Notes: generated by a model from the sequence alone, not told the origin. Positions 1 to 5,939 are shown, counted from the stretch's first letter. The stretch is DNA of 7,404 nucleotides from an uncultured Pseudomonadota bacterium (GCA_903953455.1 CAJBJW010000121.1:1-7404); one strand, 5' to 3'. Program-made: numbers and translations.

Positions 1-252
1 CGTTTACTTTCTGCAAAGCAAGAAAAACAACACGCCGAGCAGTCTTCAATGCGTAAACTCCAAGTAGGCAGCGGTGACCGCTCAGAGCGCATTCGCACTT
101 ATAATTACCCGCAAGGACGATTAACCGATCACCGTATTAATTTAACCCTTTATAAACTTGATGACATTATGGAAGGCGGACTCGATCAAGTACTTCAGCC
201 GCTCATTAGTGAACATCAAGCTGAATTGCTCACGCAATTAGGCGATGAGTAA
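1..252 (+). CDS. prfA: Peptide chain release factor 1, C-terminal part (5' end outside window)
   Basis: Cytoplasmic translation termination factor that reads UAA and UAG and triggers peptide release on the ribosome. The reading frame is open from base 1, giving the last 83 residues before a TAA stop; family members are about 360 residues, so roughly three quarters lie upstream. The visible part matches the RF1 C-terminus closely: the motif GSGDRSERIRTYNYPQGR followed by LTDHRINLTLYKLDDIMEGG is diagnostic, and the acidic end is usual. The codon-recognition and GGQ segments lie outside the window, so their integrity cannot be judged. In many gammaproteobacteria prfA is followed by prmC (hemK), which methylates the GGQ glutamine; here an ABC permease starts 18 bases downstream instead. 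The identification is very secure. An internal ATG at base 49 is only a methionine codon within the gene, not its start. Confidence 0.96.
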   Translation, partial: RLLSAKQEKQHAEQSSMRKLQVGSGDRSERIRTYNYPQGRLTDHRINLTLYKLDDIMEGGLDQVLQPLISEHQAELLTQLGDE

Positions 253-270
253 AAATCGCATGCAAACGCT

Positions 271-1248
271 ATGATTAGTTACATTATTCGACGCTTACTT
301 TATGCCCTGCCACTTTTATTTGCGGTCAATGTGCTGACGTTTGTACTGTTTTTTGTTGTTAACAGTCCCGATGATATGGCACGTATGCAACTTGGACAAA
401 AACACGTCACCACTCAAGCAGTCACGAACTGGAAAGTCCAACATGGCTACGACAAACCCTTGCTTTGGAATTCAGATGCGCAAGGCGGTGATAAGATGAC
501 CGACACCATTTTTTATAGTAAATCAGTGGGGTTAATGCTGTTTCGATTTGGTATTTCTGATAGTGGACGAAATATCGGCTCAGACATTCAAGAACGTGCC
601 ATACCCAGTCTTGCGCTTGCTTTACCTACATTGATTCTTGGGCTGATTATCAATATTTCAGTCGCTCTACTGATGGTATTATTTCGTCGTGGCTACATTG
701 AAAAAATCGGCATCGTACTTTGCGTCACACTCATGTCAATTTCATCCCTTTTTTATATTATTAGTGGTCAATTTTTTATTGCTAAAATATTAAAACTAGT
801 TCCCATTTCAGGCTATGATGACGGCATTGCATCGATAAAATTTTTAATTCTACCTATCATCATTGGCGTATTTACTGGCATCGGTTCGGGTGCACGGTGG
901 TATCAAACGCTGTTTTTAGAAGAAGTTGAAAAAGAATATGTACGAACCGCAAGAGCAAAAGGCTTAACCCAAACGCAAACCTTATTTCGACACGTCTTGC
1001 CAAACGCCATGATTCCCATTCTGACCGGCGTAGTAGTCATTTTGCCACTGCTTTTTATGGGGAGTTTAATTATGGAATCATTTTTTAGTATTCCCGGACT
1101 TGGCAGCTACACCATTGATGCCATTAATAGCCAAGATTTTGCCATTGTACGTTCCATGGTATTTTTAGGCTCTGTACTCTACATTATTGGCTTATTACTC
1201 ACCGACATTTCCTACACGCTCGTAGATCCGCGTGTGCGCTTATCATAA
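271..1248 (+). CDS. DppB/OppB-type ABC transporter permease
   Basis: Integral inner-membrane subunit of a peptide- or nickel-type ABC importer (DppB/OppB family, binding-protein-dependent transport). The protein has 325 residues, normal for the family. It opens with the typical RRLL sequence and a first membrane helix (about 9-31), then a soluble loop (about 35-110). Further helices lie at about 113-137, 145-172, 190-206, 247-268 and 291-312. The EAA loop that docks on the ATPase is clear at about 220-248 (EYVRTARAKGL, then HVLPNAM), and the C-terminus DPRVRLS is typical. The loop includes VNSPDDMARMQLG near residues 30-42. There is no good Shine-Dalgarno before the ATG, but the same frame has a stop at 250-252, so this is the only sensible start. 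Normally a second permease, two ATPases and a binding protein lie alongside; none is here, so the substrate is unknown. Tight spacing suggests co-transcription with prfA and apt. Confidence 0.9.
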   Translation: MISYIIRRLLYALPLLFAVNVLTFVLFFVVNSPDDMARMQLGQKHVTTQAVTNWKVQHGYDKPLLWNSDAQGGDKMTDTIFYSKSVGLMLFRFGISDSGRNIGSDIQERAIPSLALALPTLILGLIINISVALLMVLFRRGYIEKIGIVLCVTLMSISSLFYIISGQFFIAKILKLVPISGYDDGIASIKFLILPIIIGVFTGIGSGARWYQTLFLEEVEKEYVRTARAKGLTQTQTLFRHVLPNAMIPILTGVVVILPLLFMGSLIMESFFSIPGLGSYTIDAINSQDFAIVRSMVFLGSVLYIIGLLLTDISYTLVDPRVRLS

Positions 1249-1263
1249 AAAAACGGACATTTC

Positions 1264-1779
1264 ATGAACCGATTAAAAGACAAAATCCGCGATATTCCTA
1301 ATTTCCCAAAAGATGGCATTATATTCAAAGATATCACTCCGCTTATCAAAGACCCCGCGGCTCTAAAATTAACGGTTCATCAACTCATTGCCCCTTTTTT
1401 GGGGAGTGAAGTCACTGTCATCGCAGGCATGGAGGCGCGTGGATTTATTTTTGGTAGCTTAGTTGCTTGGGAAATGGGATTGCCTTTTGTGCCCCTACGA
1501 AAACCCAATAAACTCCCCTATGATGTAGAAAGTGTATCGTACGACCTTGAATACGGCAGTGCAACTCTAGAAGTCCACACAGATGCGTTTAATCATGGTG
1601 ATCGAGTTCTATTGATTGATGATTTGCTGGCCACTGGCGGCACAGCAAAAGCCAGTTGTGAACTCGTTGAAAAATTAGGCGGCATTGTACAAGCTTGCGC
1701 GTTTGTCGTTGAGCTGGATTTTTTGCAAGGTAGAGAAAAGCTGAGCGGGTACGACGTACATTCACTGCTGCATTTTTAG
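1264..1779 (+). CDS. apt: Adenine phosphoribosyltransferase
   Basis: Cytoplasmic purine-salvage enzyme that converts adenine and PRPP to AMP and pyrophosphate (EC 2.4.2.7). The 171 residues carry the family signature in order: IPNFPKDGIIFKDITPL near the start (11-27), GMEARGFIFG (55-64), the flexible-loop region FVPLRKPNKLPYD (75-87), and the PRPP-binding motif VLLIDDLLATGGTA (115-128) with its paired aspartates. It is slightly shorter at the C-terminus than the E. coli enzyme (183 residues), which is within family range. The ATG at 1264 is preceded by a weak GGA (1255-1257) at suitable spacing. The gene starts 15 bases after the permease stop and is followed at once by a hairpin terminator, so it is probably the last gene of a prfA-permease-apt unit. 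No functional link between apt and the permease is evident. All key residues appear present. Confidence 0.96.
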   Translation: MNRLKDKIRDIPNFPKDGIIFKDITPLIKDPAALKLTVHQLIAPFLGSEVTVIAGMEARGFIFGSLVAWEMGLPFVPLRKPNKLPYDVESVSYDLEYGSATLEVHTDAFNHGDRVLLIDDLLATGGTAKASCELVEKLGGIVQACAFVVELDFLQGREKLSGYDVHSLLHF

Positions 1780-1797
1780 CGCAACCACTTCCAACAT

Positions 1798-1829
1798 AAA
1801 AGGGTTTTAGCACATCGCAAAAACCCTTT
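1798..1829. terminator. Bidirectional intrinsic terminator between apt and the mlaA-like gene
   Basis: A perfect 10-bp stem, AAAGGGTTTT (1799-1808) with AAAACCCTTT (1820-1829), encloses an 11-base loop. It sits in the 57-base gap between the convergent apt and mlaA-like stop codons. T-rich sequence follows on both strands (TTTCTATATCTT on +, TTTTATG on -), though neither U-tract is long. The placement fits a shared terminator for both operons. The base pairing is seen directly; termination is inferred. Confidence 0.8.
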
Positions 1830-1836
1830 CTATATC

Positions 1837-2727
1837 TTATTTTGTGCGTAATTGATGAACCTGAGCAATCTTATGATTTGCCTGTTCATATGTCAGTACT
1901 GTTTGATCAAATTGACGTGCTACACCACTAAATGATTGAGCTGTACTTTCAAATTGTTTACCGTAATCACGCCAATTTTGCGTTAACGACGTATCATCAA
2001 CATTATCTGCCATCAAGTCATCATCCATATTGACCTTGCCATCAGATTCTAAGTTTTTACGCCATTGCAAGAATGATTCGCGTGTAAAAACATATTTATC
2101 CATGGCAGCTTCATTGATAAATTTCAAAGCACCTTCAGCGTTTGCTCTCGCATTCAACGCACTCATAAATTGCACTGGCGCACTGATGTAGTTAGCGGGA
2201 ATACTTGCATAACTGGCTGGGTTTGTTGCAGCATCAAATGCTGACGCTGGCGCACTACGCGTTGTCATAGGGCCAAGAAGTGGCAGGACTAAATACGAAC
2301 CTTTTGGAATACCCCAAACTGCAAATGTTTGATCAAAATCTTCATCATTTTGCTCAAGACCAACGTGTTTTGCGACATCAAAAAAACCACCTAATCCAGC
2401 CGTTGTGTTCATAGTTAAACGCCCCATGTCTGATGCGCTTTGCGAAAATTTCGCTTGCAACACATCATTAATCACAACATTAAAATTTTTCAAATTATTG
2501 AAAAAATTGAAAACGCCTGTTTGTAAAAAATCAGGCGTAACCACTTTATAACCATTTGCTATAGGCGAAGCTACGTAATGATCAACACTCTCGTTAAAAT
2601 CGTACATTTTACGATTAAAACTCTCATAAGGATCCGCGACAGTGTATTTGTCTTTAGCCATAAGGCTTGTAGATGCTATAACACCACACGCCAAAACGAT
2701 TAATTTCATGTTACTGTGTTTTTTCAT
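1837..2727 (-). CDS. mlaA: MlaA/VacJ-family lipid-transport protein with non-lipoprotein signal peptide
   Basis: Member of the MlaA (VacJ) family, which sits in the outer membrane and passes mislocalised phospholipids to a periplasmic carrier (MlaC). From the chosen start it has 296 residues. The family signature is clear: DPYESFNRKMYDFNESVD (32-49), GRLTMNTTAGLGGFFDVA (102-119), then DFDQTFAVWGIPKGSYLVLP (130-149) and LLGPMTTR. A 24-residue signal peptide ends SLMA before KDKY, suggesting ordinary signal peptidase I cleavage; E. coli MlaA is a lipoprotein. About 50 extra polar residues (247-296), probably helical, extend the C-terminus beyond the usual domain (E. coli MlaA is 251 residues). 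The frame stays open to an ATG at 2745 overlapping the hpnM stop (TAATG), but GGAG at 2738-2741 favours the ATG at 2727, which also gives a normal signal peptide. It is the last gene of the hpnH-hpnM unit, so its client may be hopanoids or phospholipids. Family secure; substrate inferred. Confidence 0.9.
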   Translation of the reverse strand: MKKHSNMKLIVLACGVIASTSLMAKDKYTVADPYESFNRKMYDFNESVDHYVASPIANGYKVVTPDFLQTGVFNFFNNLKNFNVVINDVLQAKFSQSASDMGRLTMNTTAGLGGFFDVAKHVGLEQNDEDFDQTFAVWGIPKGSYLVLPLLGPMTTRSAPASAFDAATNPASYASIPANYISAPVQFMSALNARANAEGALKFINEAAMDKYVFTRESFLQWRKNLESDGKVNMDDDLMADNVDDTSLTQNWRDYGKQFESTAQSFSGVARQFDQTVLTYEQANHKIAQVHQLRTK

Positions 2728-2737
2728 TATTTTTATT

Positions 2738-2741
2738 CTCC
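2738..2741 (-). promoter_or_regulatory. Shine-Dalgarno of the mlaA-like gene
   Basis: GGAG on the minus strand lies 10 bases before the ATG at 2727 and only just after the alternative ATG at 2745. It therefore supports the shorter start for the mlaA-like gene. It sits immediately after the hpnM stop codon, as expected for a translationally linked operon. Confidence 0.6.
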
Positions 2742-2744
2742 GCA

Positions 2745-3356
2745 TTATTGTTTTGCGTAGTTATCGATCTTTTCGTTAATTTGTGAAATCAGAGCATCAA
2801 ATCCATCACGCTGTAAAATCGCCGTATATTCTGAGCGCTTCAACGCTAAATCACTTACACCATTTGCAATAATGTTAATAATTCGCCAACTAGCGCCTTT
2901 TTCCTTTAGCATATAATCGAATTTAACCGGTTTATCATCGGGAATAGTAAGATGTGAATGAATCACCACTCCCCCGTTTTTCGTTTCTTCTTCGGAATCG
3001 ATAATAAACTCTTCACCGCTGAAATCTTTAAAATTATGCGCATAAGATGCCACGCTAATACGCGTGAACACATCTGCTAATTTTTTTTGTTGCTCTTCAG
3101 TTAACTTCTCGCCTTCTTTGCCAACAACGATACGCGCAATCTTTGGTAAATCATGACTATTCACAACCGCAGGCTCGAGTTTTTCATAACGCCCAGCGTA
3201 ACCCAGTTTTTTACCGTCTTTCATGACATGGATTAACTCGGTTTGAAATTTATCAATAATTTGCCGCGCCGTCGCGCTTTCTTCTTGCGAAAAAGCGGAC
3301 GTTGCATACAAACTGCTCAATGATAAAGTGAGAATGGCTAATCTTTTCAACCGCAT
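2745..3356 (-). CDS. hpnM: HpnM, hopanoid-associated periplasmic MlaC/Ttg2D-family protein
   Basis: Periplasmic protein of the MlaC/Ttg2D family, whose best-known member ferries phospholipids between the inner and outer membranes; the HpnM subfamily is found in hopanoid gene clusters. The 203 residues start with a signal peptide (MRLKRLAILT, hydrophobic to about 20, likely cleaved near AFS before QEES). A helical N-terminal region follows, then the domain that forms the lipid-binding fold. The C-terminal signature GVSDLALKRSEY (166-177) is characteristic. The frame also has a GTG at 3359, but AAGGA at 3364-3368 lies 7 bases from the ATG at 3356, so that ATG is preferred. It starts 22 bases after the hpnH stop and its stop nearly abuts the mlaA-like gene. 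Co-transcription with hpnH supports the HpnM assignment over a general MlaC. The cargo, hopanoid or phospholipid, cannot be read from the sequence. The hpnN exporter often found near hpnM is not in this window. Confidence 0.88.
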   Translation of the reverse strand: MRLKRLAILTLSLSSLYATSAFSQEESATARQIIDKFQTELIHVMKDGKKLGYAGRYEKLEPAVVNSHDLPKIARIVVGKEGEKLTEEQQKKLADVFTRISVASYAHNFKDFSGEEFIIDSEEETKNGGVVIHSHLTIPDDKPVKFDYMLKEKGASWRIINIIANGVSDLALKRSEYTAILQRDGFDALISQINEKIDNYAKQ

Positions 3357-3363
3357 CACAAGT

Positions 3364-3368
3364 TCCTT
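3364..3368 (-). promoter_or_regulatory. Shine-Dalgarno of hpnM
   Basis: AAGGA on the minus strand sits 7 bases before the ATG at 3356 but only 4 bases before the upstream GTG at 3359. The spacing selects the ATG as the start. Confidence 0.65.
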
Positions 3369-3378
3369 ACCCTAAATT

Positions 3379-4479
3379 CTAGTGCGTTGATTCCACTTTA
3401 ATGGGAATTCCTGCAAGCGTTGACGTTTGAGGCGCTACTGGCGTTGGAATACTCACCATGTCACCCTCAGTTTTCACACCACGAATGGCCGTCAAAAGCC
3501 CTTTAAGTGGATTTTTTAGCATATCTTCAACAGCCGTCGCTTCATAGCCACAATGCGCCATGCAACTAGCACATTTAGGATTATTCACATTACCGTATTT
3601 TTCCCAAGGCGTTGTTTCAAGCAACTCATTAAATGAAGCTGCATAACCTTCATCAGCCAGTAAATAACAGGGTTTTTGCCAGCCAAAAACGTTACGCGTT
3701 GGATTTCCCCAAGGTGTGCAGTTGTAATCTTGATTACCAGCAAGGAAATCCAAATAAAGTGATGAATGATTGAGTTTCCATTTGCGATTTTTGCCGATTC
3801 TGAAAATACCACGGAAAAGTTCTTTAATGTCATTTCCTTTGATAAAAACATCTTGCTGTGGCGCGTGTTCATAACTAAAACCTGGAGCAATTGTCACACC
3901 TTCAACACCCAATTCCATGGCATAATCTAAAAACTCTGCCACTTCTGGCGCAGTTTCACCTTGAAAAAGTGTGCAGTTAATCGTGACACGAAAACCTTTA
4001 CCCAACGCCAATTTAATCGCCTCTACTGCGCGATCAAATACACCTTCTTGACATACTGACGTATCGTGTCTTTCTTGCATCCCATCTAAATGAATAGAAA
4101 ACGTTAAATAGGGAGATGGTGTGTAATCATCAATACGTTTTTTAAGTAAAAGCGCATTAGTACATAAGTAAACAAATTTTTTGCGAGCAATTAAACCTGC
4201 CACAATTTGGGGCATTTCTTTGTGAATGAGTGGCTCACCACCTGGAATAGACACCATAGGGGCGCCGCACTCATCAACGGCTTGCATGCATTCTTCAAAT
4301 GACAAACGTTTATCGAGAATATCATCGGGATAATCAATTTTTCCACATCCCGCACATTCTAAATTACAACGAAATAAAGGCTCAAGCATCAATACGAGCG
4401 GATATTTTTTGACGCCCCCCATTTTTTGCTTAATTAAATAACTCGCAACAGCTAACTGCTGACGTAACGGCACACCCAT
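3379..4479 (-). CDS. hpnH: HpnH, radical SAM adenosyl-hopanoid synthase
   Basis: Radical SAM enzyme that joins a 5'-deoxyadenosyl group to diploptene, giving adenosylhopane, the first step of side-chain extension to bacteriohopanepolyols. From the chosen start it has 366 residues. The N-terminus MGVPLRQQ is typical of HpnH, followed by YPLVLMLEPLFRCNLECAGC, in which C38, C42 and C45 form the CxxxCxxC [4Fe-4S] cluster motif. GGEP (80-83) is the SAM-binding motif. The C-terminal HpnH domain carries more cysteines (C254, C271, and C303/C306/C310 in KCASCMAHCGYE), possibly binding another metal centre. The frame is open to an ATG at 4518, but that adds 13 residues not typical of HpnH, while GGAG at 4490-4493 precedes the ATG at 4479. 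It is the first gene of the minus-strand unit and is divergent from squalene synthase and shc, the source of its substrate. HpnG, the next enzyme in the pathway, is not visible. Confidence 0.95.
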   Translation of the reverse strand: MGVPLRQQLAVASYLIKQKMGGVKKYPLVLMLEPLFRCNLECAGCGKIDYPDDILDKRLSFEECMQAVDECGAPMVSIPGGEPLIHKEMPQIVAGLIARKKFVYLCTNALLLKKRIDDYTPSPYLTFSIHLDGMQERHDTSVCQEGVFDRAVEAIKLALGKGFRVTINCTLFQGETAPEVAEFLDYAMELGVEGVTIAPGFSYEHAPQQDVFIKGNDIKELFRGIFRIGKNRKWKLNHSSLYLDFLAGNQDYNCTPWGNPTRNVFGWQKPCYLLADEGYAASFNELLETTPWEKYGNVNNPKCASCMAHCGYEATAVEDMLKNPLKGLLTAIRGVKTEGDMVSIPTPVAPQTSTLAGIPIKVESTH

Positions 4480-4489
4480 AAAATAATTT

Positions 4490-4493
4490 CTCC
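4490..4493 (-). promoter_or_regulatory. Shine-Dalgarno of hpnH
   Basis: GGAG on the minus strand lies 10 bases upstream of the ATG at 4479 and downstream of the alternative ATG at 4518. Together with the HpnH-typical N-terminus MGVPLRQQ it fixes the start. Confidence 0.65.
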
Positions 4494-4506
4494 AAAAATA
4501 GAATAA

Positions 4507-4512
4507 ATTATA
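4507..4512 (-). promoter_or_regulatory. Candidate -10 box of the hpnH-hpnM-mlaA operon
   Basis: A perfect TATAAT reads on the minus strand. Transcription would start near 4500, giving a leader of about 20 bases with the Shine-Dalgarno at 4490-4493. At 17 bases upstream the sequence is TATAGC, a poor match to a -35 box, so this promoter may be weak or need an activator. AT-rich sequence raises the chance of a false match. Confidence 0.45.
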
Positions 4513-4536
4513 GCGCAAACAACAATGTCGCTATAA
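4508..4536. repeat. 8-13-8 inverted repeat, candidate operator for hpnH
   Basis: TTATAGCG (4508-4515) and CGCTATAA (4529-4536) are perfect reverse complements separated by 13 bases. The half-sites are 21 bases apart centre to centre, about two helical turns, as expected for a dimeric regulator gripping one face of DNA. One half-site overlaps the candidate -10 box at 4507-4512, so binding would block RNA polymerase. If that promoter is right, the repeat lies upstream of the transcript start, which argues against an RNA hairpin. The symmetry is seen directly; regulation is inferred. Confidence 0.5.
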
Positions 4537-4606
4537 AACAACAACAAATCTAACTTAAAAATCAGTATGTTATAAAAAGATAAATGCTTTCATATGCTTA
4601 TCGGAT

Positions 4607-4619
4607 TTCTAGACTAGAA
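4607..4619. repeat. Perfect 13-base dyad in the divergent intergenic region
   Basis: TTCTAGACTAGAA is symmetric about base 4613, with six paired positions on each side. It could be a regulator half-site or binding site between the two operons. Short dyads occur by chance in AT-rich DNA, so its function is uncertain. Confidence 0.3.
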
Positions 4620-4676
4620 TACTCTCTTTTAGCACCTGACTCCAGTATTTGCCTAAAATTATCTTGTATTAACTTA

Positions 4677-4688
4677 ATTTAATTAAAT
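4677..4688. repeat. Perfect 12-base AT palindrome
   Basis: ATTTAATTAAAT is self-complementary. An imperfect extension with ACTTA and TAAGT arms spans 4672-4692. It lies near the middle of the divergent region. Being pure A/T it may be a chance palindrome or a site for a nucleoid-associated protein. Confidence 0.25.
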
Positions 4689-4762
4689 AAGTCCCTGTTT
4701 TTGAAGTAAATCAGTTTTACAAAAAGGTCGCTTTTGTACATTGACAACAAAACAACATTGCT

Positions 4763-4791
4763 TTGCAAATCCCCAACAAAAAGTCTATTAT
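4763..4791 (+). promoter_or_regulatory. Candidate sigma-70 promoter for squalene synthase and shc
   Basis: TTGCAA (4763-4768, four of six matches to the -35 consensus), a 17-base spacer and TATTAT (4786-4791, five of six matches to the -10 consensus) form a reasonable promoter. Start would be near 4798, leaving an AT-rich leader of about 49 bases. A perfect TTGACA at 4741-4746 has no good -10 partner at normal spacing. Confidence 0.5.
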
Positions 4792-4846
4792 TACCCTATA
4801 AAATTATTTTTCATTCTCTTAAATACAAATCTTATCTACAAAATCT

Positions 4847-5929
4847 ATGACCCATGAAACTCAAACTGCTTTAGAAAATTCAAAATCGCTGCACGAATTA
4901 TCTGATGACCAATTTCAAGCATTGTTACTCGATGGCGTTTCTCGGACTTTTGCACTCACTATCCCACAGCTACCTAAAGCGTTATGTAGTGTTGTGGCTA
5001 ATGCGTATTTACTCTGTCGTATTGTAGATACTATCGAAGATGAAGTATCTCTATCCGCTGAACAAAAAAAGTATTTTTGTAGTGAATTTATTGACGTTGT
5101 CACAACGGGGCAAAACGCTGAATTTTTTGCTATTGAACTTGCGCCATTGCTTTCTGATCAAACCATTCCTGCAGAACATCAATTAATTCATGTACTGCCC
5201 CGAGTGATTCAAATCACACATAGTTTTGAATCACCGCAAGTTTTGGCATTAATACAATGTATCAACACGATGGCAAAAGGCATGCCTATTTTTCAGGCGC
5301 AAAATTTGCATAATGGACTAGCAACGCTTGCGGATATGGATAATTATTGTTACTACGTTGCGGGCTGCGTGGGTGAAATGCTCGCTAAATTATTTTGTCA
5401 TTACTCGCCAGAAATGGCAGCACGTGAAGCACAGTTATTAGAACTATCTGTTTCATTTGGGCAAGGTCTACAAATGACCAATATTTTGAAAGATATTTGG
5501 GATGACGCGCAGCGCGGTGTGTGTTGGTTGCCACAAGATATTTTTACCGAAACGGGTTTTGAATTAAAAAATCTATCACCTGAAACAAACGATGAAGCCT
5601 TCAGTAAAGGATTAGAACATTTAATTAGTATCGCACAAGGGCATCTTCACAATGCACTACGCTATACACTCTTAATTCCGCCACATGAAACAGGTATTCG
5701 AAAGTTTTGTTTGTGGGCACTGGGCATGGCTATTTTGACTCTACGAAAAATTAAAAGTAACTTAGATTTTAACGTATCCGAACAAGCAAAAATTACACGC
5801 AATAGCGTCAAAGCAACTATTGTTGCGACAAATTTAACGGTACGCAGTGACTTTTTGTTGACTGCACTTTTTAACATCGCCAGTCGTGGACTTGTGTCGC
5901 ATGATTGGACATACAAAAAAATTCAGTGA
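4847..5929 (+). CDS. sqs: Squalene synthase, single-protein eukaryote-like type
   Basis: Enzyme of the squalene/phytoene synthase family that condenses two farnesyl diphosphates to presqualene diphosphate and reduces it to squalene (EC 2.5.1.21 if bifunctional). The 360 residues contain SRTFALTIPQLP (32-43), the first aspartate-rich Mg-diphosphate motif DTIED (61-65), NYCYYVAGCVGEML (166-179) with the tyrosine region matching YCHYVAGLVG of animal squalene synthase, and the second motif DIWDD (216-220) within TNILKDIWDDAQRG. A segment FCLWALGMAILTL (287-299) aligns with the FCxxxxxMAIATL region of eukaryotic enzymes. HpnC and HpnD are shorter (roughly 280-290 residues), so length and motifs favour the one-protein enzyme. 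Unlike the animal enzyme, no C-terminal membrane anchor is seen. There is no Shine-Dalgarno before the ATG at 4847, but it is the only ATG upstream of the conserved region. shc follows 18 bases downstream and uses the product. A phytoene synthase-like specificity is less likely in this context. Confidence 0.88.
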   Translation: MTHETQTALENSKSLHELSDDQFQALLLDGVSRTFALTIPQLPKALCSVVANAYLLCRIVDTIEDEVSLSAEQKKYFCSEFIDVVTTGQNAEFFAIELAPLLSDQTIPAEHQLIHVLPRVIQITHSFESPQVLALIQCINTMAKGMPIFQAQNLHNGLATLADMDNYCYYVAGCVGEMLAKLFCHYSPEMAAREAQLLELSVSFGQGLQMTNILKDIWDDAQRGVCWLPQDIFTETGFELKNLSPETNDEAFSKGLEHLISIAQGHLHNALRYTLLIPPHETGIRKFCLWALGMAILTLRKIKSNLDFNVSEQAKITRNSVKATIVATNLTVRSDFLLTALFNIASRGLVSHDWTYKKIQ

Positions 5930-5934
5930 TTTTT

Positions 5935-5939
5935 AAGGA
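5935..5939 (+). promoter_or_regulatory. Shine-Dalgarno of shc
   Basis: AAGGA lies 8 bases before the ATG at 5948, within the 18-base gap after the squalene synthase stop. It supports this start, although the first 25 or so Ser/Asn-rich residues are not part of the conserved cyclase. Confidence 0.7.

Larger units (their letters stand above)
4480..4846. other. Divergent intergenic region between hpnH and squalene synthase
   Basis: This 367-base, very AT-rich gap is the only long non-coding stretch in the window. It must contain the control of both hopanoid units. It holds a minus-strand TATAAT with an overlapping inverted repeat (4507-4536), a perfect 13-base dyad (4607-4619), a perfect 12-base AT palindrome (4677-4688) and a plausible plus-strand promoter (4763-4791). 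ATGCTT occurs twice 10 bases apart at 4584-4599. A 32-codon frame (4584-4682) has no ribosome binding site and is not believed. No tRNA, recognisable riboswitch or CRISPR array is seen. Confidence 0.75.

Noticed and set aside
1589..1813. Minus-strand open frame of 74 codons
   Set aside because: Lies opposite apt and through the terminator, shows no recognisable protein features, and apt is unmistakable.
2673..2687. Lipobox in the MlaA-like protein (VLAC)
   Set aside because: The cysteine lies after only a short hydrophobic run and the hydrophobic segment continues beyond it; Leu at -2 is also atypical. Kept as an open question in the findings.
3585..3890. Minus-strand open frame of 101 codons
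   Set aside because: Out-of-frame shadow inside hpnH, whose own frame carries all the conserved motifs.
4480..4518. 13-residue N-terminal extension of HpnH from the ATG at 4518
   Set aside because: The extension is upstream of the Shine-Dalgarno at 4490-4493 and would contain the candidate -10 box; HpnH proteins begin like MGVPLRQQ.
4627..4658. TTTTAG / CTAAAA inverted repeat
   Set aside because: Only six pairs with a 20-base loop; too weak for a terminator or a convincing operator.
4584..4682. 32-codon plus-strand frame in the divergent intergenic region
   Set aside because: No Shine-Dalgarno, no recognisable features, and such frames are expected by chance in a gap of this size.
4741..4746. 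Perfect TTGACA as the -35 box for squalene synthase
   Set aside because: At 16-18 bases downstream there is no acceptable -10 box (GC-interrupted TTGCAAAT); the pair at 4763-4791 is better.
4915..5103. Minus-strand open frame of 62 codons
   Set aside because: Antisense to the conserved N-terminal half of squalene synthase; no ribosome binding site or domain features.
5662..5916. Minus-strand open frame of 84 codons
   Set aside because: Antisense to the C-terminal part of squalene synthase; composition does not look like a real protein.
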